Shown: positions 33,821-44,986 of the stretch, in pieces
Layout of the letters: each line of letters starts with the position of its first letter
How positions within the stretch are numbered: position 1 is the first letter of the stretch
NCBI GenBank assembly: GCA_044508625.1
Contig: JBIQHJ010000009.1
Location: forward strand, 1-64,000
Direction of reading: 5' to 3'
DNA length: 64,000 nucleotides
From: Castellaniella sp044508625
Lineage (GTDB): Bacteria > Pseudomonadota > Gammaproteobacteria > Burkholderiales > Burkholderiaceae_B
Made by a program: the position numbers and the translations under genes
Notes under the pieces: model-generated
Seen by the model: the letters and a program-made list of their open reading frames with translations, nothing else
What the model was told of the DNA's origin: nothing
Database searches by the model: none

Positions 33821-34807
33821 TCAGGGCCGCCCGGCCGACGGCGCCCGCACGACATTGAGCAGGGGCTCGCCGGCCATCAGGCGGCGGATGTTTTGCGCGA
33901 TGAACCCGTACCGGCGAACCGCCAGGTTCGACGTCCACGCGCACGAATGCGGCGTGCAGACGACGTTGGGCAGTTCGTGGAAGGGATGGTCCGCGGGCGC
34001 GACCTCGTCGTCGGCCGCCGTTGGATAGCGATACCACACGTCCAGTACCGCGCCGCCGATCGCATGGTCCCTGAGCGCCGCGAACAGCGCGCCTTCATCG
34101 ACGATCTGGGCGCGCGAGACGTTGATCAGCACCGCCGACGATTTCATTTTTCCCAGCTGCGCGGCGCCGATCATGCCGCGCGTCGTCTCGGTCAGGGGGC
34201 AGGCGATCACCAGGAAATCCGCCTGGCCGAGCAGGCGGTCCAGCTCGCCCGGCGGCGCGAAATCATCGATCAGGCCGGGCACGACGCCGCCTTGCGGGTC
34301 GGTCGCGATCGTGCGCATGCCGAACGCCTTGGCGCGCTGCGCGATGGCCCGCGCGATGCGGCCCATGCCGATCAGGCCGAGGGTCTTGCCGTGGATCTCG
34401 CCATGCTGGACGCGATTGCGGTAGGCCTCGGACCAGCTTTGCGTCATGAACCGCCGGCGCATCTCGGCCAGGCGGATCTCGGATTCGAGCATGGCCAGCA
34501 GGACGTACTCCGCGATCGGGATCTCATGCTCGTAGACATTGCACACCGTGGCCGAAGGCGGCAGCGTATCGAGCGCGATGCCGTCCAGGCCCGCCCCCGG
34601 CACGTGCAGCAAGCGAAACGCCGGCATCCGCCCCGGCGGCCGCGAGAATCGCAGCGTGATCAGCACGTCGTCCGCGGCGATCGCCGCGTCGTGTTCCTCG
34701 CTGTGCGCCGCCTCGCGCGGCAGAGCGACGAAATCGCACGCCGCCGGCAGCGCCGCCGCCAGCGTGTCCCGATGATTCGCCGCCTCGCCGACCATGACTA
34801 TCTTCAT
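33821..34807 (-). CDS. D-isomer-specific 2-hydroxyacid dehydrogenase
   Basis: This 328-residue NAD(P)-dependent dehydrogenase reduces a 2-oxoacid or oxidises a D-2-hydroxyacid. The Rossmann motif GLIGMGRIARAIAQRA is followed by the usual 'NVSRAQIVDEGALFAAL' segment (Arg with the expected catalytic role) and a late His in VCTPHSCAW. It is the first gene of the operon, divergent from the LysR regulator with about 110 bases between. The ATG at 34807 follows AAGGAGA. Together with the dehydratase it suggests metabolism of a hydroxylated organic acid. Confidence 0.87.
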   Translation of the reverse strand: MKIVMVGEAANHRDTLAAALPAACDFVALPREAAHSEEHDAAIAADDVLITLRFSRPPGRMPAFRLLHVPGAGLDGIALDTLPPSATVCNVYEHEIPIAEYVLLAMLESEIRLAEMRRRFMTQSWSEAYRNRVQHGEIHGKTLGLIGMGRIARAIAQRAKAFGMRTIATDPQGGVVPGLIDDFAPPGELDRLLGQADFLVIACPLTETTRGMIGAAQLGKMKSSAVLINVSRAQIVDEGALFAALRDHAIGGAVLDVWYRYPTAADDEVAPADHPFHELPNVVCTPHSCAWTSNLAVRRYGFIAQNIRRLMAGEPLLNVVRAPSAGRP

Positions 34808-34919
34808 TTCTTGTCTCCTTGGGCACATCCTACAAGCCGGCCATTGAGAAAGTCCAATTATGTTTTATGATTTAATAATAATTACCACTTATCACAAAAC
34901 CCATGAAAACGGAGGCCCC
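34808..34919. promoter_or_regulatory. AT-rich divergent promoter region of second TRAP operon and LysR gene
   Basis: The spacer is far richer in A/T than its surroundings (ATTATGTTTTATGATTTAAT, then AATAATTACC). It must carry promoters for both directions and most likely the LysR binding site. I cannot assign individual -35/-10 boxes or a T-N11-A site with confidence. Confidence 0.5.
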
Positions 34920-35810
34920 ATGGACCAGCGCCGCCTGCAGTGTTTCATCGTCCTGGCCGAGGAACTGAATTTCCGCCGCGCGGCCGACCGCTGCCACATC
35001 AGCCAGCCCGGACTCAGCCAGCTCTTGCGCCAGCTCGAGGACGAACTGCAGGTGCAGCTCTTTTACCGCGACAAGCGCAACGTCTCGCTGACGCCCGCGG
35101 GCGAGCTCTTTCGCAGGGAGGCGTACAAGCTGCTGCAGCAGATGACCGACATCGTCGACCGGGCGCGCCAGATCGAGCGCGGCGCGATCGGCGAGCTGAG
35201 CATCGGCGCCACGGCCACCGCGCTGTTCGTGATCCTGCCCGAAATCGCCCGGCGATTTTCCGCGGCCTTCCCCAAGGTCGCCCTTTCCGTTCGCTCGATG
35301 ACGACCGCGGACCAGGAATACGCGCTGCGGCGCGGGGACATCCAGGTGGGGCTGGTGCACCCGCCCCTCGAGGACCGGGCGCTCGCCTGCCGCGTGATCT
35401 CGGCCATCCCCTTCGACGTGGTGCTCTCGGACATCAACCCCCTGAGCCAGAAATCCGTGCTCACCCTCGAGGATCTCGCGCGGGAAACCTTCATCCTGTT
35501 TCCCCGCGCCGTGGGCCCGCGGCTGTACGACGAGATCATCACCCTGTGCCACCAGGCGGGCTTCAGCCCCCGCAAGATCATCGAGGCGGCGCCGGCCCAA
35601 TCCATCGTCGCCATGGCGGCCTGCGACATGGGCGTCGGATTCGTGGCCTCGCAATTGCAGCACTATGCCCGCCCGCTGGCCACCTACCGCCGGCTGCGAG
35701 GCCCCGGGCCGCGCCTGACGCTGGGCGTCATCCGCCCGAGCGAGCGCGTATCGCCCGCCATCGAGGAATTCATCGGGATCGCGACGGCGGTCGGCGCCTC
35801 GCTGAGCTAG
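34920..35810 (+). CDS. LysR-family transcriptional regulator
   Basis: This 296-residue regulator has its N-terminal HTH at residues 1-60 (LNFRRAADRCHISQPGLSQL) and an effector domain from about 88. It is of the BenM/CatM/CbnR-like type, which controls aromatic and organic acid catabolism and often uses a muconate-like inducer. The ATG at 34920 follows CGGAGG. It is divergent from the TRAP/MAR operon, the classical arrangement for a LysR activator and its target. Confidence 0.9.
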   Translation: MDQRRLQCFIVLAEELNFRRAADRCHISQPGLSQLLRQLEDELQVQLFYRDKRNVSLTPAGELFRREAYKLLQQMTDIVDRARQIERGAIGELSIGATATALFVILPEIARRFSAAFPKVALSVRSMTTADQEYALRRGDIQVGLVHPPLEDRALACRVISAIPFDVVLSDINPLSQKSVLTLEDLARETFILFPRAVGPRLYDEIITLCHQAGFSPRKIIEAAPAQSIVAMAACDMGVGFVASQLQHYARPLATYRRLRGPGPRLTLGVIRPSERVSPAIEEFIGIATAVGASLS

Positions 35811-36046
35811 CGCCGCGCCCGACAAGCAAGCCATACGGAAGAAAAATGAAAAAAACTGTGTCCTGACGATTCGAAACGTCGGCAACATTGTTAAATTAAA
35901 AACCATTCAAACGGTAAGGACATTCATCCTTCAAATACAAAAACACCACCGAAGACAACAAAAAGATTGATGCGTAACAGCCAGTGACCGAAGGGCCTCC
36001 ACGCCCGGACAGCGGTTTTCATTCACGGTTCTCCAGGAGAAAGCGA
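35811..36046 (+). promoter_or_regulatory. AT-rich leader upstream of the autotransporter
   Basis: This spacer contains A-rich runs and a low-GC block (35840-35975) unlike most of the window, and a near-perfect dyad ACGATTCGAAACGT at about 35868-35881. It probably holds the autotransporter promoter and possibly a terminator for the LysR gene. The composition suggests either a strong regulated promoter or recent arrival with the autotransporter. Confidence 0.5.
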
Positions 36047-39000
36047 ATGGGCAGCATCAAGACACACGACAGCGCGCCGATGCCGGATCATGCGGCGCCC
36101 CGGCGCAGGACCGCGCTGCGGAACACCGCCTTGACAGCGGCACTGGTCGCCGCTTATGCCTACGCGCCGGGCGCGGGCGCCGTCAACCTGACGATCGGAA
36201 ACACGTACGACCTGGGCGACTCCGTCCTCACCGACAGCACGGTCAAAGTGATCGACGGCGGCGTCGCAACGGGCAATGGCACGCAGATCAGCGGCAAGGC
36301 CTACGAGATGCTGCGCATCGAATCGGGCGGCAGCCTGACGCTGGAAAACGCCACACTGGCGAACACCGTCCAGCCCAATCAGAATGGCCGCACCGTGACG
36401 GCCACCGGGGCCAATGCCAACGCGGTGATTGAAGATTCAACGATCACCCTGGATGCCTTCGATGGGCATCCGGGCGGACACGCCTTCACCGCGGGCGTCG
36501 GGGCCGAGAACGGCGGGCATGCCGTCATCGACGGCGGCACGATCACGAGCTCGGGCAGCAAGCGCACCGTGGGCATACAGGCCAATGACGGCGGATCCAT
36601 CGATGCCAGCCATGTCGTCATCAGCACGCACAGCACCTTTGGCCACGCCGTCAACGCCTACCGGACGATCGCATCGCCGGAGTCCGAGACACTGGTCAGG
36701 CTCGACCATGTCACGATCAAAACCTACGACCTGAACTACGCCGACGGCATCCAATCGGCGAACAAGGGCGCCCGGGTCGAGGCGACGGATACGGACATCA
36801 CCACCGTCGGCACGAACAGCTTCGGCGCCGAGGTGTTCAACGGCGCCAGCGCCTCGCTGACGCGCGGCAGCATCACGACTTCCGGCACGGCGGCCGCCGG
36901 GGTGCGCGTATATGGCGGATCCCTGGGAAACGGCGTCGTGACGATCGACGGCACGCGGGTCGAGACCAGCGGCGCCCAAGCGGTCGGCGTCGTCGCCGCC
37001 GATGCGGCCGAACAGACGTCTGGCACGATCCATCTGAGCGGCTCCACCATAGAGACCCATGGGGCCAATGCCGCCGCGGTGCAATCAGCCTACGGCAGCC
37101 AGATCACCAGTGGCGGCGGCAACACCTTCCACACCTATGGCGCCAACAGCACGGGTGTCGCGGCGCTCACCGGCGGCAGCGTGAGCCTGCTGGGCAGCGA
37201 CCTGGTGACCGCCGAGCTGGGCAACGGCATCGGCTCGGATGGCGCCGGTTCGACGATCATGACGAACGGCACGGCGATCCTGACGAATGGCGGCAAATAC
37301 GGGGCCTACGCGACGAACGGCGGATCGATGGACCTGAACGGCGGATCGGTCAGGAACGCCAGCACATCCTCGGGGCGCATGGGCATCGCGGCCGACGGCG
37401 CCGGGACGCTGGTGACCGCCCACGGCGTGGACATCAGCACCCAGGGGGCGTTCACGGGCCCCGGCGAGCTGTCCAACGCGGTGGCGGCCAGCCACGGGGC
37501 GCACATCGAACTCACCGGCGGGCAAGTCCGCTATCTCGGCGCCCAGTACGGCCGCGGCCTGCTGGCCAGCACCGGCGCAAGCATCGGCGCCGACGGCGTC
37601 GACATCTCCACGGGCACGGAGGGGTCGGCCACCACCGGCCTGGTGTCCAACGCCGTGCATGCCTACAGCGGCCGCACGACGGACAGCAAACCTGAAGACA
37701 CGCCCACCATCGAGCTGCGGGACAGCCGCATCCGGACGTACGCCGGCGATTCCTACGGCCTGTCGGCACAGAACATCGGCAGCCGGATCACGGCGACGGA
37801 CTCGGCCATCGAGACCCATGGCGAGAACTCGTACGGGGCGGTCGCCTACAACGGGGCCGTCCTGGATCTCGCCGGCACCACCATCGACACCTGGGCCGAC
37901 GGCGCACGCGGCATCTCGCTCAACGCCATGAGCGCCACCCAGCGGCCGGGAACCCCGCCCTCCCCTCTGACGGCCAGCACCCTGTTCCTCTCGGGCGGCG
38001 CCATCCATACGCGCGGCGGCACGTCCGCCGAAGGCGTGGCCGCCGATGCGGTGTACCTGACGGCCGGCTCCAGCGCCCGGATCGCCGGCACGCAGCTCCT
38101 GGCCTCGGGCGCCGGCGCCTCGGCCCTTCACCTGGAGGACAGCGGCAGCGTGATCCTGGACCACGTACGGGCCGAATCCAAATCCGCGTCAATCACCTCG
38201 CGGATCACGCAGGCGGGCCAGGTCCAGGACATCGCCGTCGGCGCAGGCTCGAACCTGACCGTCAACAACGGCACCTTGCTGCAGGTCAGCCGCAGCGACG
38301 CGGGCATGGACGGCATCGTCAATCTCACCCTCGAGGCCGGTTCGGTCTCCTCGGGCGACATCATCGACCAGGACGGCCTGGCCCCCGGCGGGGACGGCAC
38401 GCGGGCGGCGGGCGGAAAGACCAATTTCACGATCGAGGCGGGCGCCCAGTGGGCGGGAATCGTCTGGGGCATCAACGATACCTCGGTCGGGGACGGCGGC
38501 TCGTTCGAGGACTCGGGCGGCGCGCCCATCGACGGCAACGTCACCGGCGGGGAAAACTCGACCATCGTCTTTGCCAACGGCGCCACGATCTCGGAAGGCG
38601 TCCAGACCCGGACGGGCAGCACGGCCAGCTTCAACGGCCCGACCACCATCGGCGGCGCGGTCGTGGGCACCGGCTCCCGCTACGTGTTCCTGGGCGCGAC
38701 GACGGTCGGGCAGACCGTCTCGGGCACCAATACCTCGTTCCAGTTCAGCCAGGGCCAGCCCACGCTCATCAAGGGCAGCGTGGTCCTGGACATCGGATCC
38801 TCGCTCAAGGGTGGCACGGTCCAGGCCCCCATCTCGATCCTGGGCAGCGCAATCGCCAATTCGGGCTCGACCCTTGGCGGCAACCTGCTCGTCGACGGCA
38901 GCCTGGGCGGCAACGGGGGCACCCTGAGCCCCGGCAACTCCGTCGGCACCCAGAGCTACGGCACCAGCGCGGGCTTCAGCGGGAACTACGTGGCCGAAGT

Positions 39001-40423
39001 CAACTCGGCGGGCCAGTCGGACCTCATCATCATCCGCAACGGCGACTTCGACCTGTCGGGCATCGGACTGACCGTCCGCCAGGAAAACGGCACCGGCGGC
39101 TACGTCCTCGACCATGACTACACCATCGTGAAGACCGAGGCGGGCCGCGTGCTCAACACCTTTGCCAATGGCGGCGCACTGGACGATTCGTTCGCCGGCA
39201 CCCTGGTCAAGCTCGACCCCGTCAAGTACGGCGCCAACGACGTCCGCATCAGCCTGTCCGTCGACGCGGACAAGGCCGCGGACCGCGGCGGGCTTTCCCG
39301 CAACCAGAACGCGACGCTCGATGGCGTGCTCTCGGTGGCCGGCCGGAACGCCGCCGCCGATGCCGCCCTGCAGATGCAGACCGCGGCGCGCCGGGACGCC
39401 CTGGACCAATTGTCCGGCGAGGCGCACGCCAGCACGCAGGCCGCGCTGATGCAGTCCGGCGACCTCGTCGCCCGCGCCTTGGCGAGCCGCATGCGCGGCA
39501 ATCTCGGCGCCGGCATGCTGCCGGGCGCGCCGATCGCCCAGGCCGGCGGACGCCTGCCGGCCGGCGCCATGCCCCGCTCGGCGGCCTATCCACTCTGGGC
39601 GCAGGTCTCGGGCAACTGGAGTTCGCTGGAGGGCGACGGCAACGCCGCCAGGATCCGGACGCGGACGGGCGGATTGTTCGTCGGCGGCGACCTGGACGCG
39701 GGCCGCGGCTGGCGCCTGGGCGCGGCGCTGGGCTACAGGGACGGCCGGCTCGAGGTCGACGATCGCGGTTCAAGCTCGGACGTCGGCAGCTACACCGTGG
39801 CCCTGTACGGCGGCAAGGCCTGGGATGCGGGCCCCGGCAAGCTCAGCGTCCTCACGGGCGCGGCCTACACCCGCCATGACATCGAGAGCCGGCGCAGCGT
39901 GACCGTGGGCGGCGGCCAGACCCTGAAGGCTGACTATCACGCCGACGCGGCGCAGTTGTTCACCGAACTGGCCTATGCCATGCCGGCCGGCGAGGCGAGC
40001 GTGATCGAGCCCTACGCGGGCGTGTCCTGGCTCGGCCAGAAGACCGAGGGCTTCACCGAATCGGGCGGCCCGGCGGCCCTGCGCAGCGACAGCCAGAGGG
40101 ACGACATCACCGCGCTCACGCTCGGACTGCGCGGCAAGACCCGCATCGAATTCGGCGCGGGCGCGGCCGAACTGTCCGCGGGCGCGGGCTGGCGGCACGC
40201 CGCCGGCGACGTCGACCCGGGACGCAGCCTGTCCTTCGTCGAGGGCGGCGGCGGCAGCTTCCGCGTCTCGGGGGCGCCGATCGCCCGGGATGCGGCGGTG
40301 CTCGACCTGGGCGCACAGGTCGCGGTCGGCCGCAACACGGTCATGGGCCTGGCCTACAGCGGCCAGTACGGCGGCGGCAATACCGACCACGCGGCGACGC
40401 TGAGCGTCAAGGTGCGTTTCTGA
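36047..40423 (+). CDS. Autotransporter (type Va) with pertactin-like beta-helix passenger
   Basis: This 1458-residue surface protein has a long signal region (residues 1-47, hydrophobic TALTAALVAAYAYAPGAGAV) then a repeat-rich passenger to about 1150. The passenger shows serial strands with motifs such as GANANAVIEDSTI, GNGIGSDGAGSTIM and YGAYATNGGSMDL, consistent with a right-handed beta-helix. The C-terminal autotransporter beta-barrel covers about 1180-1458, starting YPLWAQVSGNWSSLEG and ending LSVKVRF with terminal Phe. I see no RGD or Pro-rich region typical of pertactin itself. The ATG at 36047 follows AGGAGA; the frame stays open from a GTG at 35984. Likely adhesin or colonisation factor. 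Confidence 0.9.
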   Translation: MGSIKTHDSAPMPDHAAPRRRTALRNTALTAALVAAYAYAPGAGAVNLTIGNTYDLGDSVLTDSTVKVIDGGVATGNGTQISGKAYEMLRIESGGSLTLENATLANTVQPNQNGRTVTATGANANAVIEDSTITLDAFDGHPGGHAFTAGVGAENGGHAVIDGGTITSSGSKRTVGIQANDGGSIDASHVVISTHSTFGHAVNAYRTIASPESETLVRLDHVTIKTYDLNYADGIQSANKGARVEATDTDITTVGTNSFGAEVFNGASASLTRGSITTSGTAAAGVRVYGGSLGNGVVTIDGTRVETSGAQAVGVVAADAAEQTSGTIHLSGSTIETHGANAAAVQSAYGSQITSGGGNTFHTYGANSTGVAALTGGSVSLLGSDLVTAELGNGIGSDGAGSTIMTNGTAILTNGGKYGAYATNGGSMDLNGGSVRNASTSSGRMGIAADGAGTLVTAHGVDISTQGAFTGPGELSNAVAASHGAHIELTGGQVRYLGAQYGRGLLASTGASIGADGVDISTGTEGSATTGLVSNAVHAYSGRTTDSKPEDTPTIELRDSRIRTYAGDSYGLSAQNIGSRITATDSAIETHGENSYGAVAYNGAVLDLAGTTIDTWADGARGISLNAMSATQRPGTPPSPLTASTLFLSGGAIHTRGGTSAEGVAADAVYLTAGSSARIAGTQLLASGAGASALHLEDSGSVILDHVRAESKSASITSRITQAGQVQDIAVGAGSNLTVNNGTLLQVSRSDAGMDGIVNLTLEAGSVSSGDIIDQDGLAPGGDGTRAAGGKTNFTIEAGAQWAGIVWGINDTSVGDGGSFEDSGGAPIDGNVTGGENSTIVFANGATISEGVQTRTGSTASFNGPTTIGGAVVGTGSRYVFLGATTVGQTVSGTNTSFQFSQGQPTLIKGSVVLDIGSSLKGGTVQAPISILGSAIANSGSTLGGNLLVDGSLGGNGGTLSPGNSVGTQSYGTSAGFSGNYVAEVNSAGQSDLIIIRNGDFDLSGIGLTVRQENGTGGYVLDHDYTIVKTEAGRVLNTFANGGALDDSFAGTLVKLDPVKYGANDVRISLSVDADKAADRGGLSRNQNATLDGVLSVAGRNAAADAALQMQTAARRDALDQLSGEAHASTQAALMQSGDLVARALASRMRGNLGAGMLPGAPIAQAGGRLPAGAMPRSAAYPLWAQVSGNWSSLEGDGNAARIRTRTGGLFVGGDLDAGRGWRLGAALGYRDGRLEVDDRGSSSDVGSYTVALYGGKAWDAGPGKLSVLTGAAYTRHDIESRRSVTVGGGQTLKADYHADAAQLFTELAYAMPAGEASVIEPYAGVSWLGQKTEGFTESGGPAALRSDSQRDDITALTLGLRGKTRIEFGAGAAELSAGAGWRHAAGDVDPGRSLSFVEGGGGSFRVSGAPIARDAAVLDLGAQVAVGRNTVMGLAYSGQYGGGNTDHAATLSVKVRF

Positions 40424-40443
40424 CGCTCAAGGTGCGCTTCTGA
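40405..40443 (+). repeat. 20-bp tandem duplication of the autotransporter 3' end
   Basis: CGTCAAGGTGCGTTTCTGA (with the stop codon) is followed at once by GCTCAAGGTGCGCTTCTGA, giving a second, near-identical copy of the last five codons and stop in the untranslated tail. It looks like a replication slippage or recombination scar. Confidence 0.7.
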
Positions 40444-40464
40444 CTGACGCTTTCGGTCGAGAGC

Positions 40465-42306
<1,842 letters not shown>

Positions 42307-42472
42307 GAAATGGGTCTCCTCCCTGTTGGTCCGGCCATGCCCAATCCCGTAGTTTATACGCACGAATCGGCATTTTGCTCGCCGCCCTATGGATGCATGG
42401 CTGGCGCCGGCCCTTCCCGCTGGCTAATATAGGATTGGGAACCAGACCACCCGCATCCACAAGGAGATTTCC

Positions 42473-43303
42473 ATGCTGGGCCGTATCGCCATCCATCTGG
42501 ACAACGACAATGCCTGCGCGCGCCGTATCGACGCGGGAATCCTGCTCGCGAAAGAACACGGTGCCGAGGTGATCGGCATCCACCCGACCGAGGATTTCAT
42601 CGACCGCTACGGCAATATCCTGCCGCAAGACATCCGCAACGACCTGCGCAAGCAGCACCGGCAGGCCCGCGAGGCCCTGCGCGGCCAGTTCGAGCAAAAG
42701 GCCCGGGAGGCGGGGGTCGAGGCCGACTACCGCGCCCCGCAGGGCAACGCCGAGGAATCCCTCGCCCTGCACGCCCGCTACTGCGACCTGCTCGTCATGA
42801 GCAAGGCGCAGCCCGACGAGCAGGTCTCGGGCCTCGTGCCCAACCTGCCCGAGGCGGTGATCATGTCCGCCGGCAGGCCGGTGCTCATGATCCCCAACGC
42901 CGGCGCCATCGAATCCATCGGCAAGCGAGTGCTGTACTGCTGGGACCAGCGCCGCGAGGCGGCCCGCGCCTTCGCCGACGCCGCGCCCTTCCTCCAATCG
43001 TGCAAAGAGCTCGTCGTCCTCGAGATCGACCGCGACGAGGAACTGCTGCAGAGCCGCGACGTCCGCAAGGAGGATTTCGGCAACTACTGCGTCCGCCTGG
43101 GCTATCCCAAGCCGCGGCACCTGGTGCTGGACAGCAAGGACATCGGCGTCGGGCACATCATCCTGAACGTCGCCAGCGACTCGGCGAGCGACCTGATCGT
43201 CATGGGCGCCTACGGCCACAGCCGCATGCGCCAGTGGGTCATGGGCGGCGCCTCGCGCACCCTGCTGTCGTCCATGACGGTGCCCGTGCTGCTGACCCAG
43301 TGA
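42473..43303 (+). CDS. Tandem-domain universal stress protein
   Basis: This 276-residue protein consists of two UspA domains, each of about 140 residues. The C-terminal domain has the ATP-binding pattern MGAYGHSRMRQWVMGGASRT, while the first domain lacks a complete form. Such proteins act in the cytoplasm under starvation, oxidative and anaerobic stress. A good AAGGAGA site precedes the ATG. The 166-base spacer to pckG should hold divergent promoters. Confidence 0.88.
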   Translation: MLGRIAIHLDNDNACARRIDAGILLAKEHGAEVIGIHPTEDFIDRYGNILPQDIRNDLRKQHRQAREALRGQFEQKAREAGVEADYRAPQGNAEESLALHARYCDLLVMSKAQPDEQVSGLVPNLPEAVIMSAGRPVLMIPNAGAIESIGKRVLYCWDQRREAARAFADAAPFLQSCKELVVLEIDRDEELLQSRDVRKEDFGNYCVRLGYPKPRHLVLDSKDIGVGHIILNVASDSASDLIVMGAYGHSRMRQWVMGGASRTLLSSMTVPVLLTQ

Positions 43304-43333
43304 CCCGGGGGGCCGGGCGGCCTGGGATCCGTC

Positions 43334-44062
43334 TCAGTAGGTCGCCCGCCCGCCCGACAGGTCGAAGGTGAAGCCGGTCGTGAAAGAGCACTCGTCGCTC
43401 GCGGCAAAGGCGGCCATCGCGGCCACCTCCGGCACCTTGAGAAAGCGGTTCATCGGGATCTTGGCCCGGCTCGCGGCGATGTGCTCGGGCGTCATCTGGG
43501 CCATGAGGTCGGTTTCGATGATCACCGGCGCAAGGCAGTTGACGAGGACGCCGGTCTCGACGAGCTCTCGCGCCAGCGACTTGGAAAAGCCGATCACGCC
43601 CGCCTTCGATGCGGCATAGGCCGCGATGCCCGGGACGCCCTCCTTGCCCGCGATCGAGGCGACATTGACGATGCGCCCGTACGCCTGCCGGCGCATGTGC
43701 GGGACGACGGCGCGGCAGCACAGAAAGACGCCGTCGAGGTTGACCGAGATGACCCGCCGCCATTGCTCGAGGTCATAGGTCTCGACGGGGGCGACGGGCC
43801 CGTTGATCCCGGCATTGTTCACCAGGACGTCGATCCGGCCGAATGCCTCGATGGCCCGCGCCACCGCGCCCTCGACCTGCGAGGGATCCGTCACGTCGAC
43901 GCTGGCCACGGCCGCCGGGGAAAAACCGGCCTCGTCGAATCCCCGCAGGTCGCGGTCCCAGACGATCACCCGCGCGCCTTCCTCGCCGAGACGGCGCGCG
44001 ATGCCGAGGCCCACGCCCCGCGCGCCGCCGGTCACGATCGCCACTTTGCCCTCGAATCGCAT
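43334..44062 (-). CDS. Short-chain dehydrogenase/reductase (FabG-like)
   Basis: This 242-residue SDR has the cofactor motif TGGARGVGLG, the structural NNAG (VNNAGINGP), Ser in IVNVASIAGKEG and the catalytic YAASK. It reduces a ketone or oxidises an alcohol with NAD(P). The ATG at 44062 follows GAGGAA at a good 7-base spacing; an alternative ATG at 44077 overlaps the upstream epimerase stop (ATGA). It is the last gene of the third TRAP cassette operon. The substrate is unknown. Confidence 0.88.
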   Translation of the reverse strand: MRFEGKVAIVTGGARGVGLGIARRLGEEGARVIVWDRDLRGFDEAGFSPAAVASVDVTDPSQVEGAVARAIEAFGRIDVLVNNAGINGPVAPVETYDLEQWRRVISVNLDGVFLCCRAVVPHMRRQAYGRIVNVASIAGKEGVPGIAAYAASKAGVIGFSKSLARELVETGVLVNCLAPVIIETDLMAQMTPEHIAASRAKIPMNRFLKVPEVAAMAAFAASDECSFTTGFTFDLSGGRATY

Positions 44063-44073
44063 TTCCTCGTTCC

Positions 44074-44976
44074 TCATGGGTGCCGCGCACGGCGGCGATA
44101 GTATTGGATGGTATCGGCAATGCCGGCCTCCGGACTGCGGGCGCTCCACCCCGGCAGCAGCCGCGCCGCCTCGTCGTCGCGGGCGGGAACGGCGATCGGC
44201 ATGGGTCGGCCGTCGATGGCGATGTCCGCCTCGGGCACCAGGCCCCTGATCGTCTCGACCACGGCTTCCGCCGAACGCTCGCCCCCAAAGAGATTCAGCA
44301 CCCGGGCGCCCGCCATCGGCATCTCGAGCACCCGTTCGAACGCATGGGCGACATCGTCGACATGGATCATATCGAAGCGGCCGGCGATGGGGAAGATGTA
44401 GGGCCGTCCTTCAGCCGCCGCCCGGCACGCGAGGGTGGGGCCGGCGGACAGGCCGTGCTCGCGCCCGGGCCCATAGACGACGTAGGGGCGGAAGCCCACG
44501 CTGGGGACCCCGTCCTGCTCGTGGAAAGCCAGCGCGCTGTGCTCGGCGGCGAGCTTGAACGCCCCGTAGAGGGTGGTCGGATGCGGCTGGACATTGTCGT
44601 CCGGCCCGAAGACGCCGATGCTGCTCATGTAGGCGACCTTGCCGATGGCGTGCTCGCGCGCCGCGAGCAGCACGTTCAGGTGCCCGATGAGATTGACCCG
44701 CGCGCCGCGCACCGGATCGGCGATGCAGGCGGGCGTCAGCAGCGCCGCCAGGTGCACGATGGCGCCGCAGCCCTTGGCCGCCGCCGCCACGGCCGCGCCC
44801 TCGGCGACGTCCCCCGACAGCCATTCGACCCGATCGGCCGGCGCGCCGGCGATCTCGCGCAGGAGGCGCCGGTCCTCCCCGAGGTCGAATATCCGGGGCT
44901 CCATGCCGGCCGCCAGCAGGCGCTTGACGATCCAGCAGCCGATGAAGCCGCCTCCGCCCGTGACCAGGACTTTCAT
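44074..44976 (-). CDS. NAD-dependent epimerase/dehydratase family protein
   Basis: This 300-residue extended SDR protein has the cofactor motif TGGGGFIG at the N-terminus and the catalytic tyrosine-lysine pair in TLYGAFK. It resembles nucleotide-sugar epimerases and uronate or 3-beta-hydroxysteroid-type dehydrogenases. In a small catabolic cassette next to a TRAP importer, a sugar-acid dehydrogenase role is as plausible as an epimerase role. A GAGGG site precedes the ATG, which is 10 bases after the EthD-like gene. Confidence 0.85.
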   Translation of the reverse strand: MKVLVTGGGGFIGCWIVKRLLAAGMEPRIFDLGEDRRLLREIAGAPADRVEWLSGDVAEGAAVAAAAKGCGAIVHLAALLTPACIADPVRGARVNLIGHLNVLLAAREHAIGKVAYMSSIGVFGPDDNVQPHPTTLYGAFKLAAEHSALAFHEQDGVPSVGFRPYVVYGPGREHGLSAGPTLACRAAAEGRPYIFPIAGRFDMIHVDDVAHAFERVLEMPMAGARVLNLFGGERSAEAVVETIRGLVPEADIAIDGRPMPIAVPARDDEAARLLPGWSARSPEAGIADTIQYYRRRARHP

Positions 44977-44986
44977 GACGATGCCC

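Noticed and set aside
31491..34028. Long plus-strand frame of about 845 codons opposite the reductase, dehydratase and dehydrogenase genes
   Set aside because: It is antisense to three conserved enzymes and crosses their boundaries without any conserved motif.
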